DNA from: Catenovulum agarivorans YM01
GTDB taxonomy: Bacteria; Pseudomonadota; Gammaproteobacteria; Enterobacterales; Alteromonadaceae
Reading direction: 5' to 3'
DNA length: 53,044 bases
Assembly (NCBI RefSeq): GCF_000281085.1
Contig: NZ_JH767539.1
Location: 35,759-88,802 of the forward strand
The notes under the pieces are model-generated. The model made no database searches. It saw nothing but the letters and a program-made list of their open reading frames with translations, and was not told where the DNA came from. Shown piece by piece: positions 37,589-46,886 of this stretch. The translations under genes and the position numbers were made by a program. Within the stretch, counting starts at the first letter, position 1, and each line of letters begins with the position of its first letter.

Positions 37589-40500
37589 TTAACTATTCAA
37601 CAACTTCAACAAAGCCTGTACAGGATGTTTAGGTTTAAAACCATCTTCACGTTTAACTTGTGAGCGACAAGAATAACCAGTTGCCAATACAACTTCTTGT
37701 GGCAACTTAGACACTTTGTCTCCCCAGCTCATTTGATAAATTTGCTGAGAATTTTCAAGGTGTGACGCTTCATGCCCATAAGTACCAGCCATACCACAAC
37801 AACCAACAGCAACAGGGGTTAATTTAGCCCCCACTTTTGCAAATATGTTTTGCCAATCTTTTTGACTTGCTGGCACTGCTGTTTTTTCTGAGCAATGGCC
37901 AAATAGTTTAAACTCTATGTTGTATTGTTTAGCTTCAGGGAAGGCAACATCTTTTAACCACTCATGCGGCAGTAAAACTTCAAAATCGCCGCGGTCTTCA
38001 CCTAATGCTTTGGTGTATTCATCCCGATAACATAAAACTAAACTAGGGTCGGTTCCCACCATAGTAATGTTTAATTCGGCAAGTTGGTTTAAAAACTCTG
38101 CGGCTGTTTTAGCTGTATTTGCAAAACGTTTTAAGAAACCTTTTACGTGCTGCGGTTTACCATTTGGTACAAATGGCAACAAAATTGGCGTGTAACCCAG
38201 TTTGCTAATAAGTTTTACCCAATCTGCTACAACATCCGCATCATAAAACGATGTAAATGGGTCTTGTACTATAGCAACCACTTTTAAGCGCTGAGCTTCT
38301 GTTAGATTGCGAATGCGATTAATATCCCAATCTAATACATTTAATTCACCTACTTTAGCCACCTGCTGCTCAAGTGTTGGATAACTTAGCGTTGGTGTAT
38401 CCACATACCCTAAGGTGCTTTTAATTAAGCCTTGCACTAACTTAGTATTTAAAAAGAAGTTAAAAAATCGCGGAGCTTTTGCCATTAATGGCGCACTATT
38501 TTCGATACCCGCAACTAAATAATCCTTTAATGGACGGCTATAACGCGAATAATATAGCTGTAAAAAACGCGCTCTAAAACCAGGTACATCGACTTTTATT
38601 GGACATTGGCTAGAGCAGGCTTTACAAGCTAAACACTCGTCCATAGCTTCCATCACTTCGTGCGAATAATCGTATTCGCCAGCGTTTTTATTTTTAGTGT
38701 TTTGCCAACGAGCGAACCAAGAAGAATCATCTTCACCTTTTAATAAAGCTTTTTCTTCGTTATTAAAGTCTATGCCTTGGTTACTTAACTGGCGCAACCA
38801 TTCACGCATTAATCCTGCTCGGCCTTTTGGGCTATGGCGGCGATCACGAGTCACTTTATACGATGGACACATTGGGCTGTTAGCATCCCAGTTAAAGCAC
38901 AGGCCATTGCCATTACAGTTCATCGCTGTTTCAACACTTTCTTTAACTTTGACCGGAATTTGTCTGTCGTAAAAACCGCGTTTAGTATCGTCAACTGATA
39001 CAAGCTTTTCATTCGAGTCAACTGGTGTACAAATTTTACCTGGGTTAACCCTATTTAACGGGTCAAATGCCGCTTTAATTTTACGTAACTCTAAAAATAA
39101 CTCATCACCGAAAAACTCTGGACCATATTCACTGCGATACCCTTTACCATGTTCACCCCACATTAAGCCGCCATATTTTGCGGTTAACGCGACTACTTGG
39201 TCGGATATTTTGCGCAAAGTCACTTCTTGTTCAGGATCGCACATATCTAAAGCTGGGCGCACATGTAAAACACCTGCATCAACATGGCCAAACATACCGT
39301 AATTTAAACCATAGCCATCTAATAAGTCTCTGAACTCCATAATGAAGTCAGCTAGGTTTTCTGGTGGTACAGCAGTGTCTTCAGCAAAAGCGAGCGGTTT
39401 TTTAGTGCCTTTAGTATTGCCCAATAAACCCACAGCTTTTTTGCGCATCTCATAAATGGTTTGAATACTGGCTAAATCAGAAGTAACTTGGTAGCCAATA
39501 ATACCAGCTTCATTGTTAGCAACTAATGCGTCTAATTTGTCGGTTAACGCAGTTATTTTGGCTTGACTGTCAGCCGCTTCTACTGCGTTAAATTCAACAA
39601 TATTAATGCCTTCCATGGTTTTACCGGGTACATCAGTAATTAAATGTTTTACCGACTCCCAAATAATATCTTCACGCGCTAGGTTTAAAACTTTGCTGTC
39701 TATGGTTTCAACAGATGTCGCGTTTGCTTGAACAAGGAAAGGCGCATTGCGCAAGGCTGATTCAAAGCTATCATACTTAACATTTATGAGTGTTTTGAAT
39801 GGCGCAATCGGCGTGACGTTTAATTTAGCTTCAGCAACAAAAGCTAGTGAACCTTCTGAGCCTGTAATCACTCGGCCTAAATCGAATTCGGTTAAATCTT
39901 CATTAAAAACGTGTTCTAAATCGTAACCAGTTAAGAAACGGTTTAAACGAGGGAATTTTTCTAATATCTGCTGGCGTTTATCACGACAGCTAGTTAATAC
40001 TTGCTGGTAGATTTTGCCAATATTGGTGTCTTGTTTCGCAAGCTCTTCTGCTTCAGCTATTGGCATTTTTGCAGTTTCTAAAACATCTCCACCTAATAAG
40101 ATGTTTTTTAGCGCTAATACATGATCACTGGTTTTACCATACACCAAAGAGCCTTGACCTGATGCGTCAGTGTTAATCATGCCACCAATAGTTGCACGGT
40201 TACTGGTACTTAAATCTGGCGCAAAGAAAAAACCATGTGGTTTTAAAAAAGCATTCAGTTGGTCTTTAACCACACCGGATTGAACGCGCACCCACTTTTC
40301 TTCGGCATTAAATTCAAGAATTTGATTCATGTGGCGACTCATGTCAACCACTATGCCTTGGGTTAATGACTGACCATTCGTACCTGTACCACCACCGCGC
40401 GGCGAGAATTTAACAGCAGCAAATTCAGTTTTGCCTGCAACTTTAGTCACTAGTTGTAAGTCAGCAACATCTTTAGGCAACACTACAGCTTGCGGTAGGC

Positions 40501-40648
40501 TTTGATAAACACTGTTATCCGTTGAAACCGAAAAACGGCTGGCATAACTGGTTTCTATTTCACCTTTAAATCCGTTTTGTTGTAGTTCTTCTAAGAAATC
40601 TAGATAAATTTTTTCTATGGCATCAACTTGGGTTAAACGTGGGATCAT
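37589..40648 (-). CDS. ydiJ: FAD-linked oxidase with Fe-S domains, YdiJ family
   Basis: A protein of about 1019 residues that joins a GlcD-type FAD-binding oxidase domain (SPRGGGTGTNGQSLTQG region, then ELSTSNRATIGGMINTDASG) to a 4Fe-4S and CCG-type Fe-S reductase domain. Cys clusters include CLACKACSSQCPIKVDVP and, near the C-terminus, CCGMAGTYGHEA. The family oxidises a 2-hydroxy acid, reported for YdiJ as D-2-hydroxyglutarate or a related compound; I hold the substrate open. E. coli YdiJ starts MIPQ at the point corresponding to ATG 40648, which I use; ATG 40705 would add 19 residues. Neither has a clear ribosome site. Confidence 0.92.
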   Translation of the reverse strand: MIPRLTQVDAIEKIYLDFLEELQQNGFKGEIETSYASRFSVSTDNSVYQSLPQAVVLPKDVADLQLVTKVAGKTEFAAVKFSPRGGGTGTNGQSLTQGIVVDMSRHMNQILEFNAEEKWVRVQSGVVKDQLNAFLKPHGFFFAPDLSTSNRATIGGMINTDASGQGSLVYGKTSDHVLALKNILLGGDVLETAKMPIAEAEELAKQDTNIGKIYQQVLTSCRDKRQQILEKFPRLNRFLTGYDLEHVFNEDLTEFDLGRVITGSEGSLAFVAEAKLNVTPIAPFKTLINVKYDSFESALRNAPFLVQANATSVETIDSKVLNLAREDIIWESVKHLITDVPGKTMEGINIVEFNAVEAADSQAKITALTDKLDALVANNEAGIIGYQVTSDLASIQTIYEMRKKAVGLLGNTKGTKKPLAFAEDTAVPPENLADFIMEFRDLLDGYGLNYGMFGHVDAGVLHVRPALDMCDPEQEVTLRKISDQVVALTAKYGGLMWGEHGKGYRSEYGPEFFGDELFLELRKIKAAFDPLNRVNPGKICTPVDSNEKLVSVDDTKRGFYDRQIPVKVKESVETAMNCNGNGLCFNWDANSPMCPSYKVTRDRRHSPKGRAGLMREWLRQLSNQGIDFNNEEKALLKGEDDSSWFARWQNTKNKNAGEYDYSHEVMEAMDECLACKACSSQCPIKVDVPGFRARFLQLYYSRYSRPLKDYLVAGIENSAPLMAKAPRFFNFFLNTKLVQGLIKSTLGYVDTPTLSYPTLEQQVAKVGELNVLDWDINRIRNLTEAQRLKVVAIVQDPFTSFYDADVVADWVKLISKLGYTPILLPFVPNGKPQHVKGFLKRFANTAKTAAEFLNQLAELNITMVGTDPSLVLCYRDEYTKALGEDRGDFEVLLPHEWLKDVAFPEAKQYNIEFKLFGHCSEKTAVPASQKDWQNIFAKVGAKLTPVAVGCCGMAGTYGHEASHLENSQQIYQMSWGDKVSKLPQEVVLATGYSCRSQVKREDGFKPKHPVQALLKLLNS

Positions 40649-40771
40649 CTGTCTATCAAATTCTCTAAAGCTTAGTGAGTGCGGATTATATAGAAAATTG
40701 GCCATGGAAGCTAAGCTTTGTTTGGCAAAAGTATTGGCTTAGGTCTAGGCTAATATAAAGCTAACTTTGAG

Positions 40772-41482
40772 ATGGTTTTTATGCATTCAATCACCATGTG
40801 GATATTGTTTTTAGCAGCTCTACTTCCGAGTTCGGCTTGGGCAAAAAATCCTGACGTGCTTACTTTTGCAGTACCTCAGTTTCCCCCTTACACATATGAA
40901 GAAAATGGCCAGTGGCATGGAAAAGGTTATAAACTCGCAATTGCTGCGCTGGAAAAGGCTGGAATCAAATATCAAATTAGGCCTGTTGCCAACTACGCGC
41001 AAGCTTTTGAACAACTAAACCGCAATTTAGTCGATGGTTTCTTTTTAGCTTCAAAAAACGATGCAAGAGACAAAATAGCTGTATTTTCTGCACCGGTAAT
41101 GATCAACAAATGGAATTGGTATGTGTCACCGCACATTATTGAATCGCCCTTGTCTGAAACTTTTATACAAAAATACCGAATTGCCAGCCATTTCAAAACC
41201 AATACACACCAATGGCTTGTAAAGCACAATTATCAGGTTGAACCTGTTATTGAACTTGCTAACATCCCAATTATGCTGGATAAAGGCCGAATTGACGCCG
41301 TTATGCTAGCTCAATGGGTATTTGAAGATGCAGCAGACAAAGCTGGAGTGTCGAAAGATAAGTTTAGGGTGTATTTACACAGTAGTCGCGATTTTGGTTT
41401 TTATGTCAGTAAGCGTGTCATCAAAAAACATCCGAGGCTACTGCTCACACTAAACAGCGCAATTTTATTAGTTAGAGAGTAG
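40772..41482 (+). CDS. Periplasmic solute-binding protein, PBP2 (SBP_bac_3) family
   Basis: A 236-residue exported protein, signal sequence about 1-25 (ITMWILFLAALLPSSAWA). The fold resembles amino-acid-type binding proteins: LTFAVPQFPPYTYEENGQWH, GKGYKLAIAALEKAGIKYQI and LVDGFFLASKNDARDK. No permease or ATPase lies nearby. It overlaps by 15 bp the end of the convergent PAS-GGDEF gene, and in many related genomes such small binding proteins act with signalling proteins. The start may be 40772 or 40781. The ligand is unknown. Confidence 0.78.
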   Translation: MVFMHSITMWILFLAALLPSSAWAKNPDVLTFAVPQFPPYTYEENGQWHGKGYKLAIAALEKAGIKYQIRPVANYAQAFEQLNRNLVDGFFLASKNDARDKIAVFSAPVMINKWNWYVSPHIIESPLSETFIQKYRIASHFKTNTHQWLVKHNYQVEPVIELANIPIMLDKGRIDAVMLAQWVFEDAADKAGVSKDKFRVYLHSSRDFGFYVSKRVIKKHPRLLLTLNSAILLVRE

Positions 41483-42424
41483 TTTAACTAACTTTTCTCC
41501 AGATTTTTGACGTGCACCAGCATACACCACAGATTGGTTGCGACCGAGCTTCTTCGCTTGATATAAAGCTTTATCTGCACTTTCAATAAAACTAAATACC
41601 GTATCACAAGAATCTGGAACGGCTGTGTAAGCACCAATAGTAAGCGTGATAAAGTCATCGATCAATGAAGCTGAATTCGACAAATTCAATTCGGCCACCG
41701 CTTGGTGGCATTTTTTCGTCAGCTTTTCAATATCCGCTTCGGTTATTCTACTTAGCGCCACAATAAATTCATCACCGCCAAACCTTGCTACAATACTTTC
41801 GTGTTCACAAAACACTTCATCTAAAGTTTGCGCGATCCGCAATAAACAATCATCCCCTGATAAATGTCCATATCTATCGTTATATTGCTTAAAATAATCA
41901 ATATCTATTAATAAAACCCCCACTTGAACCTGTGAAATCATTGCATCCATAAATGTAACTTCAAACGTTTCATTAAAATATCTACGGTTATGGATTTTGG
42001 TTACAACGTCATGATTTGAGGTATATAGTAGTTTTTGGTTTAACAATTCGATTTTTTCGAGACAGCGTTTTTTCTCAGTAATATCTCGGCTAATACCGAC
42101 TAACGCAATTGTTTGTCCATCTTCGTCTTTGAAAGGGTACTTCACAGTGTCGAACAATACTTTGCTACCATCAGGTAAGGTACACCATTCTTCTGTTTGC
42201 TGAGCGGCATCTTGTTCGAATAATTTAGCGTCCCATTCTCGAAACCACTCTACAACTTTGGGATCTGGAAAAAGGTCTTCATCGAACGAGCCTACAACTT
42301 GGTTATACTCTTTACCAACAAAATCGCAAAATGCTTGATTACAGGCAATATATTTAAAGTTTTTATCTTTAACGAAAACCAGATCATCAATGGAATCTAT
42401 AATGTTTTGCAGTAACTGTTGCAT
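41468..42424 (-). CDS. PAS-GGDEF diguanylate cyclase
   Basis: A 318-residue protein with an N-terminal PAS domain (about 1-115; LVFVKDKNFKYIACNQAFCD, GISRDITEKK) and a C-terminal GGDEF domain. The active-site motif is GGDEF (216-220), intact, so it should make cyclic di-GMP from two GTP. The RxxD inhibitory site five residues upstream is absent (residues 207-210 are EHES), so product inhibition by that site is unlikely. There is no membrane segment, so the PAS senses a cytoplasmic signal. Its 3' end overlaps the convergent solute-binding gene by 15 bp. Confidence 0.93.
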   Translation of the reverse strand: MQQLLQNIIDSIDDLVFVKDKNFKYIACNQAFCDFVGKEYNQVVGSFDEDLFPDPKVVEWFREWDAKLFEQDAAQQTEEWCTLPDGSKVLFDTVKYPFKDEDGQTIALVGISRDITEKKRCLEKIELLNQKLLYTSNHDVVTKIHNRRYFNETFEVTFMDAMISQVQVGVLLIDIDYFKQYNDRYGHLSGDDCLLRIAQTLDEVFCEHESIVARFGGDEFIVALSRITEADIEKLTKKCHQAVAELNLSNSASLIDDFITLTIGAYTAVPDSCDTVFSFIESADKALYQAKKLGRNQSVVYAGARQKSGEKLVKLLSN

Positions 42425-42599
42425 AATTGTATAGGTTAGAATCTAACCATCTCCTGTACTACTTTGATAAGAGTTGAATTTAGATCTCAACTTTGTTCCG
42501 TTACCATTTGCTTAAAGATTAACCAACTTTTGTGGCTTTTCAAATTCTTTAGCTAAAATATTTCAGTCTAATTTATTACAAATAAACCCAAGCTACTTT

Positions 42600-43406
42600 C
42601 TATACAGCTTTAATATGAATGTCTGTAAACACTTGGTTCTGAATCAATACAACCAACTTTTCTTTGACTAATTCAAGGATAGCCAAGAAGGTGACAACTA
42701 CACCACTTTTTCCTTCTTTTATTTCAAAAAAATCGGCAAAAGGTTGATAAGTCTCGCTAGACAGCTTTTCGAGAATAGCCGTCATTCTAGCGCGTGTCGA
42801 CAGCAACTCGGGTTTAATCTGGTGATGTTGAAAATTAGCGGCACGTTTTAAAATAGATGAAAACGCCAACACGAGCTCTTTTAAATCCACATCTGGCTGA
42901 ATTACCACAGGTTTGCAATTTTCCGCCACCATCACAGTGCCAGCAAAAAAATCACGTTCTTCGCGCGGTAAATTATCAATTTCTTCCGCCGCTTTTTTAA
43001 TAATTTCATACTCTTGCAGACGACGAATAAGCTCTGCACGGGGATCTTCCTCTTCGTCTTCATCTTGCTTCAATTTTGGCAGCAATACACGTGATTTAAT
43101 TTCGGCCAAAACTGCAGCCATGACTAAATATTCCGCTGCCAATTCTAAGTTTACGTCTTTCATCACTTCTACGTATTCCATGTACTGCGAAGTTATTTGA
43201 AAAATTGGAATATCGGCTACTTCAAACTTCTGTTTGCGTATTAAATACAGCAATAAATCTAACGGTCCTTCAAAAGATTCAAGTATTACCTCCAAAGCTT
43301 CTGGTGGAATAAATAAATCTTCTGGCTTTTCTATAACAGCTTCGCCTCGCACATAAGCAAGGGGCAGCTCTTGTTGAATAGGCACAGATGCTACGGCTGT
43401 ATTCAT
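42600..43406 (-). CDS. scpA: Segregation and condensation protein A
   Basis: A 268-residue kleisin of the SMC/MukB-type chromosome condensation system. The N-terminal kleisin helices are FEGPLDLLLYLIRKQKFEVADI and the C-terminal winged helix ends near VVTFLAILELVKEKLV. Length and blocks fit gammaproteobacterial ScpA. ATG 43406 is preferred over GTG 43466, which lies within yciO. Its usual partner scpB does not follow in this window; a GGDEF gene is there instead. It is the third gene after rnm and yciO on the same strand. Confidence 0.92.
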   Translation of the reverse strand: MNTAVASVPIQQELPLAYVRGEAVIEKPEDLFIPPEALEVILESFEGPLDLLLYLIRKQKFEVADIPIFQITSQYMEYVEVMKDVNLELAAEYLVMAAVLAEIKSRVLLPKLKQDEDEEEDPRAELIRRLQEYEIIKKAAEEIDNLPREERDFFAGTVMVAENCKPVVIQPDVDLKELVLAFSSILKRAANFQHHQIKPELLSTRARMTAILEKLSSETYQPFADFFEIKEGKSGVVVTFLAILELVKEKLVVLIQNQVFTDIHIKAV

Positions 43407-43431
43407 TGTTACTAACGACTGCTCTTGGGGT

Positions 43432-44052
43432 TTATTCGAAAGGCTCTGGATTACCTTGGCCAACACGAATAACTTCAGCTTGATCTTCTGATAAATCGAT
43501 AACTGTTGTTTGGCTTTCGGCTAAATAACCACCATGGATAATTAAATCAACCGCGTGCTCTAAACTATCACGAATCGATTCAGGATCAGACTCGGCAAAA
43601 GTTTGTCCAGGCAACAACAAGCTTGAACTCATTAATGGTTCACCCAAAGTTTCCAATAACTCTTGCGCAATAATATTATCCGGAATACGAATACCGATAG
43701 TTTTACGCTTAGGGTTTTGTAGGCGTCTTGGTACTTCACGGGTTGCTTTAAAAATAAAGGTATAAGCGCCTGGCGTATTGTTTTTTAACATACGAAACGC
43801 AGTGTTACTGACTTTGGCATAAGTTGATAATTCAGAGACGTCTTTACACATTAAAGTAAAATCGTGATCCATGTCTATTCTTCGAATTTGGCATATACGC
43901 TCTAATGCAGCTTTATCCCCTACTTGGCAACCAATGGCATAACCTGAGTCAGTTGGATAAATAACCACACCACCATTTCGAATAATTTCGCATGCTTGGT
44001 TTAATAGTCTTTTTTGTGGGTTGTCTGGGTGAACATAAAAAAATTGGCTCAT
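43432..44052 (-). CDS. yciO: YciO, Sua5/YrdC-family protein
   Basis: A 206-residue protein of the YrdC/Sua5 fold, which makes threonylcarbamoyl-AMP for the t6A modification in tRNA; YciO is the paralogue whose exact function is less certain. It begins MSQFFYVHPDNPQKRLLNQA, nearly the same as E. coli YciO. Conserved blocks include GGVVIYPTDSGYAIGC and KTIGIRIPDN. AAGGAG lies seven bases before ATG 44052. It starts ten bases after rnm, giving the order rnm-yciO-scpA. Confidence 0.94.
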   Translation of the reverse strand: MSQFFYVHPDNPQKRLLNQACEIIRNGGVVIYPTDSGYAIGCQVGDKAALERICQIRRIDMDHDFTLMCKDVSELSTYAKVSNTAFRMLKNNTPGAYTFIFKATREVPRRLQNPKRKTIGIRIPDNIIAQELLETLGEPLMSSSLLLPGQTFAESDPESIRDSLEHAVDLIIHGGYLAESQTTVIDLSEDQAEVIRVGQGNPEPFE

Positions 44053-44062
44053 GAAATACTCC

Positions 44063-44929
44063 TTAAGCTGGATTGACCAATTGCCAGTCAGTCCATATTG
44101 GTTCACAAAATTCGGGCAATGGTAATAGGTTACCTAATTCAGTATAGGAAGAAACTCGATGAAAGTCAGAACCTTGTGAAGATTTTAATTTAGCTTGCTG
44201 CGCGTATGTGGCTAGTTGAATCAATTCGTTATTGTTTTGCCTTGGTAATCCAACTTCAATTGCATCCCCTTGGTGATCTGCAAAATAATCAACTAATTTG
44301 CGTACCCATTTGTTTTTAAGATCATAACGCGTTGGATGGGCCAGTACTGCATGGCCACCCGCTGCTTTTATTGCAGCAATAGCTTGTTCAACACTTATCC
44401 ATTCAGGTGCAGCATAAGCTTTGCCTTTTCGCCCTAAATATTTATCAAATGCTTGTTGCATGCGATCAACTATACCTGCTTCCAACAGTGTTTTGGCAAA
44501 ATGGACACGCGAAATACTCTGCCCTTGTGCTTTTTCTAACACCTTTTGCATAATTGTTTCTGCAGTAAAACCGTAAGATTCAGGCAATACCCGCGCAAGT
44601 TTAGCTGCTATTTTTTCAGCACGTTTATCACGGGTATTTTGTTGCTGAGTTAATAAAGCGACTAACTCTGGTTGTTTATCGTCAATATTTAACCCAACCA
44701 CATGAATTTCAAAACCATGCCAACGTGTGGAAATTTCTACACCCGCAACTAACTTGAGCGGTAACTTGTGTTTGATAATTGCGTCACGGGCGGGTTCAAG
44801 CGCTGATACTGTATCGTGATCTGTAATAGCCAGCACATCAACACCTTTGTTTGATGCTCGTAATACGAGTTCTTCTGGCGATAATTCACCGTCTGAACAT
44901 TTTGTATGGCTATGTAAATCAATTTTCAT
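44063..44929 (-). CDS. rnm: RNase AM, PHP-domain exoribonuclease (YciV)
   Basis: A 288-residue PHP-domain phosphoesterase. The metal-binding motifs are DLHSHTKCSDG (4-14) and AITDHDTVSA, with GVEIS and the AVLAHPTRYDL and GSDFH blocks further on. In E. coli the orthologue YciV removes nucleotides from 5' ends of rRNA precursors and short oligonucleotides. ATG 44929 follows GAGC by about ten bases; GTG 44938 would add three residues. It is divergent from the trp operon, exactly as in E. coli (rnm beside trpL). Confidence 0.92.
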   Translation of the reverse strand: MKIDLHSHTKCSDGELSPEELVLRASNKGVDVLAITDHDTVSALEPARDAIIKHKLPLKLVAGVEISTRWHGFEIHVVGLNIDDKQPELVALLTQQQNTRDKRAEKIAAKLARVLPESYGFTAETIMQKVLEKAQGQSISRVHFAKTLLEAGIVDRMQQAFDKYLGRKGKAYAAPEWISVEQAIAAIKAAGGHAVLAHPTRYDLKNKWVRKLVDYFADHQGDAIEVGLPRQNNNELIQLATYAQQAKLKSSQGSDFHRVSSYTELGNLLPLPEFCEPIWTDWQLVNPA

Positions 44930-44958
44930 GCAAATCACGCTCTTTTTTCAATTAACGG

Positions 44959-44989
44959 TTGACTTTACCACAGATATGCGTTTCATTAT
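44959..44989 (+). promoter_or_regulatory. trpL: Candidate trp operon promoter
   Basis: TTGACT at 44959-44964 and CATTAT at 44984-44989 are 19 bp apart and lie upstream of the leader peptide. The -35 is near consensus and the spacing is somewhat long. I could not find a clear TrpR operator matching the E. coli pattern. Confidence 0.5.
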
Positions 44990-45027
44990 GCATATATTTT
45001 TAAGTACAGATTCGAATATACAACCTT

Positions 45028-45081
45028 ATGCAAAACTTAACTGCAAACAAATCATTAGTATGGTGGTGGAGCCTCACATAA
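45028..45081 (+). CDS. trpL: trp operon leader peptide
   Basis: A short open frame encodes MQNLTANKSLVWWWSLT and stops at TAA 45079-45081. Three consecutive TGG codons (45061-45069) make ribosome stalling sensitive to charged tRNA-Trp. It is 17 residues long, similar to the E. coli leader (14). The nearby pairing segments are TGCGGGC at 45084-45090 (region 2), GCCCGCA at 45123-45129 (region 3) and TGCGGGC at 45132-45138 (region 4). Longer overlapping frames in other registers lack this logic. Confidence 0.9.
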   Translation: MQNLTANKSLVWWWSLT

Positions 45082-45116
45082 AGTGCGGGCCGGTTGTGTA
45101 TTATTTATACAAAAAC

Positions 45117-45148
45117 AAAAAAGCCCGCAAATGCGGGCTTTTTTGTTT
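45117..45148 (+). terminator. trp attenuator hairpin
   Basis: GCCCGC and GCGGGC (45123-45138) form a stem with a four-base loop, framed by six A and then TTTTTTGTTT. When the leader is translated quickly this hairpin ends transcription. Region 2 (45084-45090) has the same sequence as region 4 and so can pair with region 3 instead, which is the antiterminator. Confidence 0.9.
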
Positions 45149-45349
45149 TTAAAGCTTAGGTACAATAGGCACCCAATTATAATAGAGCGCGGAAAATTTG
45201 CTTCTATAAACGTCGGGTACAAGGGTATGGATTTAATCCGAAAATAGGTATCAGAATGACATTAGGCACTAGATTACTAATACGATGGCGAAATTGATTA
45301 AGGTTTTTCTCATTATTTTTCTTAAACTTAATCAAGACGAAATTAAATT

Positions 45350-46885
45350 ATGACAACACAACTTATTACCAATCAGTTAGCCACTGAATATATAGCAGAC
45401 CCTCTTACCGTCTACTATAACCTGGCTAAGGATCATACCAACTCATTGTTATTAGAATCAGCTGAAATTGATAGCAAAGACAATCTTAAAAGTATTTTGT
45501 TATTAGATGCCTGTTTGCGAGTGGAATGCAACGGCTTAACTGTCAGTGTAGATGCACTTAACAGCAACGGTTTGCCCGCACTGCAATTTTTAAACAATAA
45601 ACTTGCACAGCACCTTAAAAGCCAAAACAATAATCACAGCGAATTTGTTTTCACTCGCCCGCTACACAATTTAGAAGAAGACCAACGATTAAAATCTGCT
45701 AACCCTTTTGAAGTTTTACGCTCACTGTTAACCATTCCAACCGACAACAAACCTGTGTTTTTAGGTGGTGTATTTGGTTATGACTTAGTAGGTGTCGTTG
45801 AAGAGTTACCAAATGTGCCGGATGGCGAAAATAGCTGCCCAGACTATGCATTTTATTTAGCTGAAACCATTTTAGTTTGTGATCATCAAACACAAACAGC
45901 TGAATTAACCAGCTATAGTTTTTGTCCTGAGCATGCTGCAAAGGCTAAAAGTAGTTTAGAAAATTATCATCAAGCACTAAGCAAACTTGAAGATTTTCAT
46001 CCAGAGTTAGCCCCCATCAGTCAAGATGATGTAAAAGTAGATGTGAGTGACGAAGACTTTTGCCAATCAGTTATCGCATTAAAAGAAAATATTCGTTTAG
46101 GTGATATTTTCCAAGTTGTCCCTTCACGTACTTTTAGCTTGCCTTGTAAACATGCAGTTGCAGCCTATCGCAAACTGAAAAAACAAAACCCTAGCCCATA
46201 TATGTTTTATATGCGCGACCAAAACTTTGAGTTGTTTGGCGCATCACCAGAATCATCAGTAAAGTACACTAAAGCAAGTAATGAAGTAGAGATTTACCCA
46301 ATTGCTGGTACACGTCGCCGTGGTTTTAACCCTGATGGTACAATCGACTTAGATTTAGATTCACGCATCGAACAAGAGCTTAGAAGCGACCATAAAGAAT
46401 TATCTGAACACATGATGCTAGTTGATTTAGCTCGTAACGATGTTGCTCGCGTTTCAGAGCCTGGCAGTCGATATGTATGTGATTTACAAAAAGTCGATAG
46501 ATATTCATTTGTAATGCATTTAGTTTCGCGTGTTAAAGGCCAATTGCGTAGTGATTTAGATGCGCTGCATGCATACCAAGCCTGTTTGAACATGGGCACG
46601 CTGACAGGTGCACCGAAAGTCAAAGCTGCGGAATTAATTCGTTTAACCGAGAAAAAACGCCGTGGCAGTTATGGCGGTGCCGTGGGTTATTTAACCAGCG
46701 ATGGTGATATGGATACCTGCATCGTTATTCGTTCAGCTTTTGTTAAAGACGGAACTGCACATGTACAAGCTGGTGCAGGTGTTGTTTACGATTCAAAACC
46801 ACAAGCCGAAGCCGACGAAACCCGCAATAAAGCACAAGCGGTATTAAACGCAATAATTTCAGCATCAACAGCATCGGAGGCGTAA
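45350..46885 (+). CDS. trpE: Anthranilate synthase component I
   Basis: A 511-residue chorismate-using subunit that, with TrpG, makes anthranilate. The N-terminal tryptophan feedback site is LLLESAEIDSKDNLKS, nearly the E. coli sequence. The catalytic part holds IFQVVPSRTF, PSPYMFYM, AGTRRRG and the GAGVVYDS block. Size and all family blocks are intact. It lies about 205 bp after the attenuator, a longer spacer than in E. coli, and precedes trpG by one base. Confidence 0.97.
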   Translation: MTTQLITNQLATEYIADPLTVYYNLAKDHTNSLLLESAEIDSKDNLKSILLLDACLRVECNGLTVSVDALNSNGLPALQFLNNKLAQHLKSQNNNHSEFVFTRPLHNLEEDQRLKSANPFEVLRSLLTIPTDNKPVFLGGVFGYDLVGVVEELPNVPDGENSCPDYAFYLAETILVCDHQTQTAELTSYSFCPEHAAKAKSSLENYHQALSKLEDFHPELAPISQDDVKVDVSDEDFCQSVIALKENIRLGDIFQVVPSRTFSLPCKHAVAAYRKLKKQNPSPYMFYMRDQNFELFGASPESSVKYTKASNEVEIYPIAGTRRRGFNPDGTIDLDLDSRIEQELRSDHKELSEHMMLVDLARNDVARVSEPGSRYVCDLQKVDRYSFVMHLVSRVKGQLRSDLDALHAYQACLNMGTLTGAPKVKAAELIRLTEKKRRGSYGGAVGYLTSDGDMDTCIVIRSAFVKDGTAHVQAGAGVVYDSKPQAEADETRNKAQAVLNAIISASTASEA

Positions 46886-46886
46886 C

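Noticed and set aside
44930-45027. TrpR operator in the trp promoter
   Set aside because: I could not find a convincing match to the E. coli TrpR dyad, so only attenuation is claimed.
44847-45152. Open frame of about 100 residues across the trp leader
   Set aside because: It overlaps rnm and crosses the attenuator in a frame with no family similarity. The TrpL frame at 45028 explains the region.
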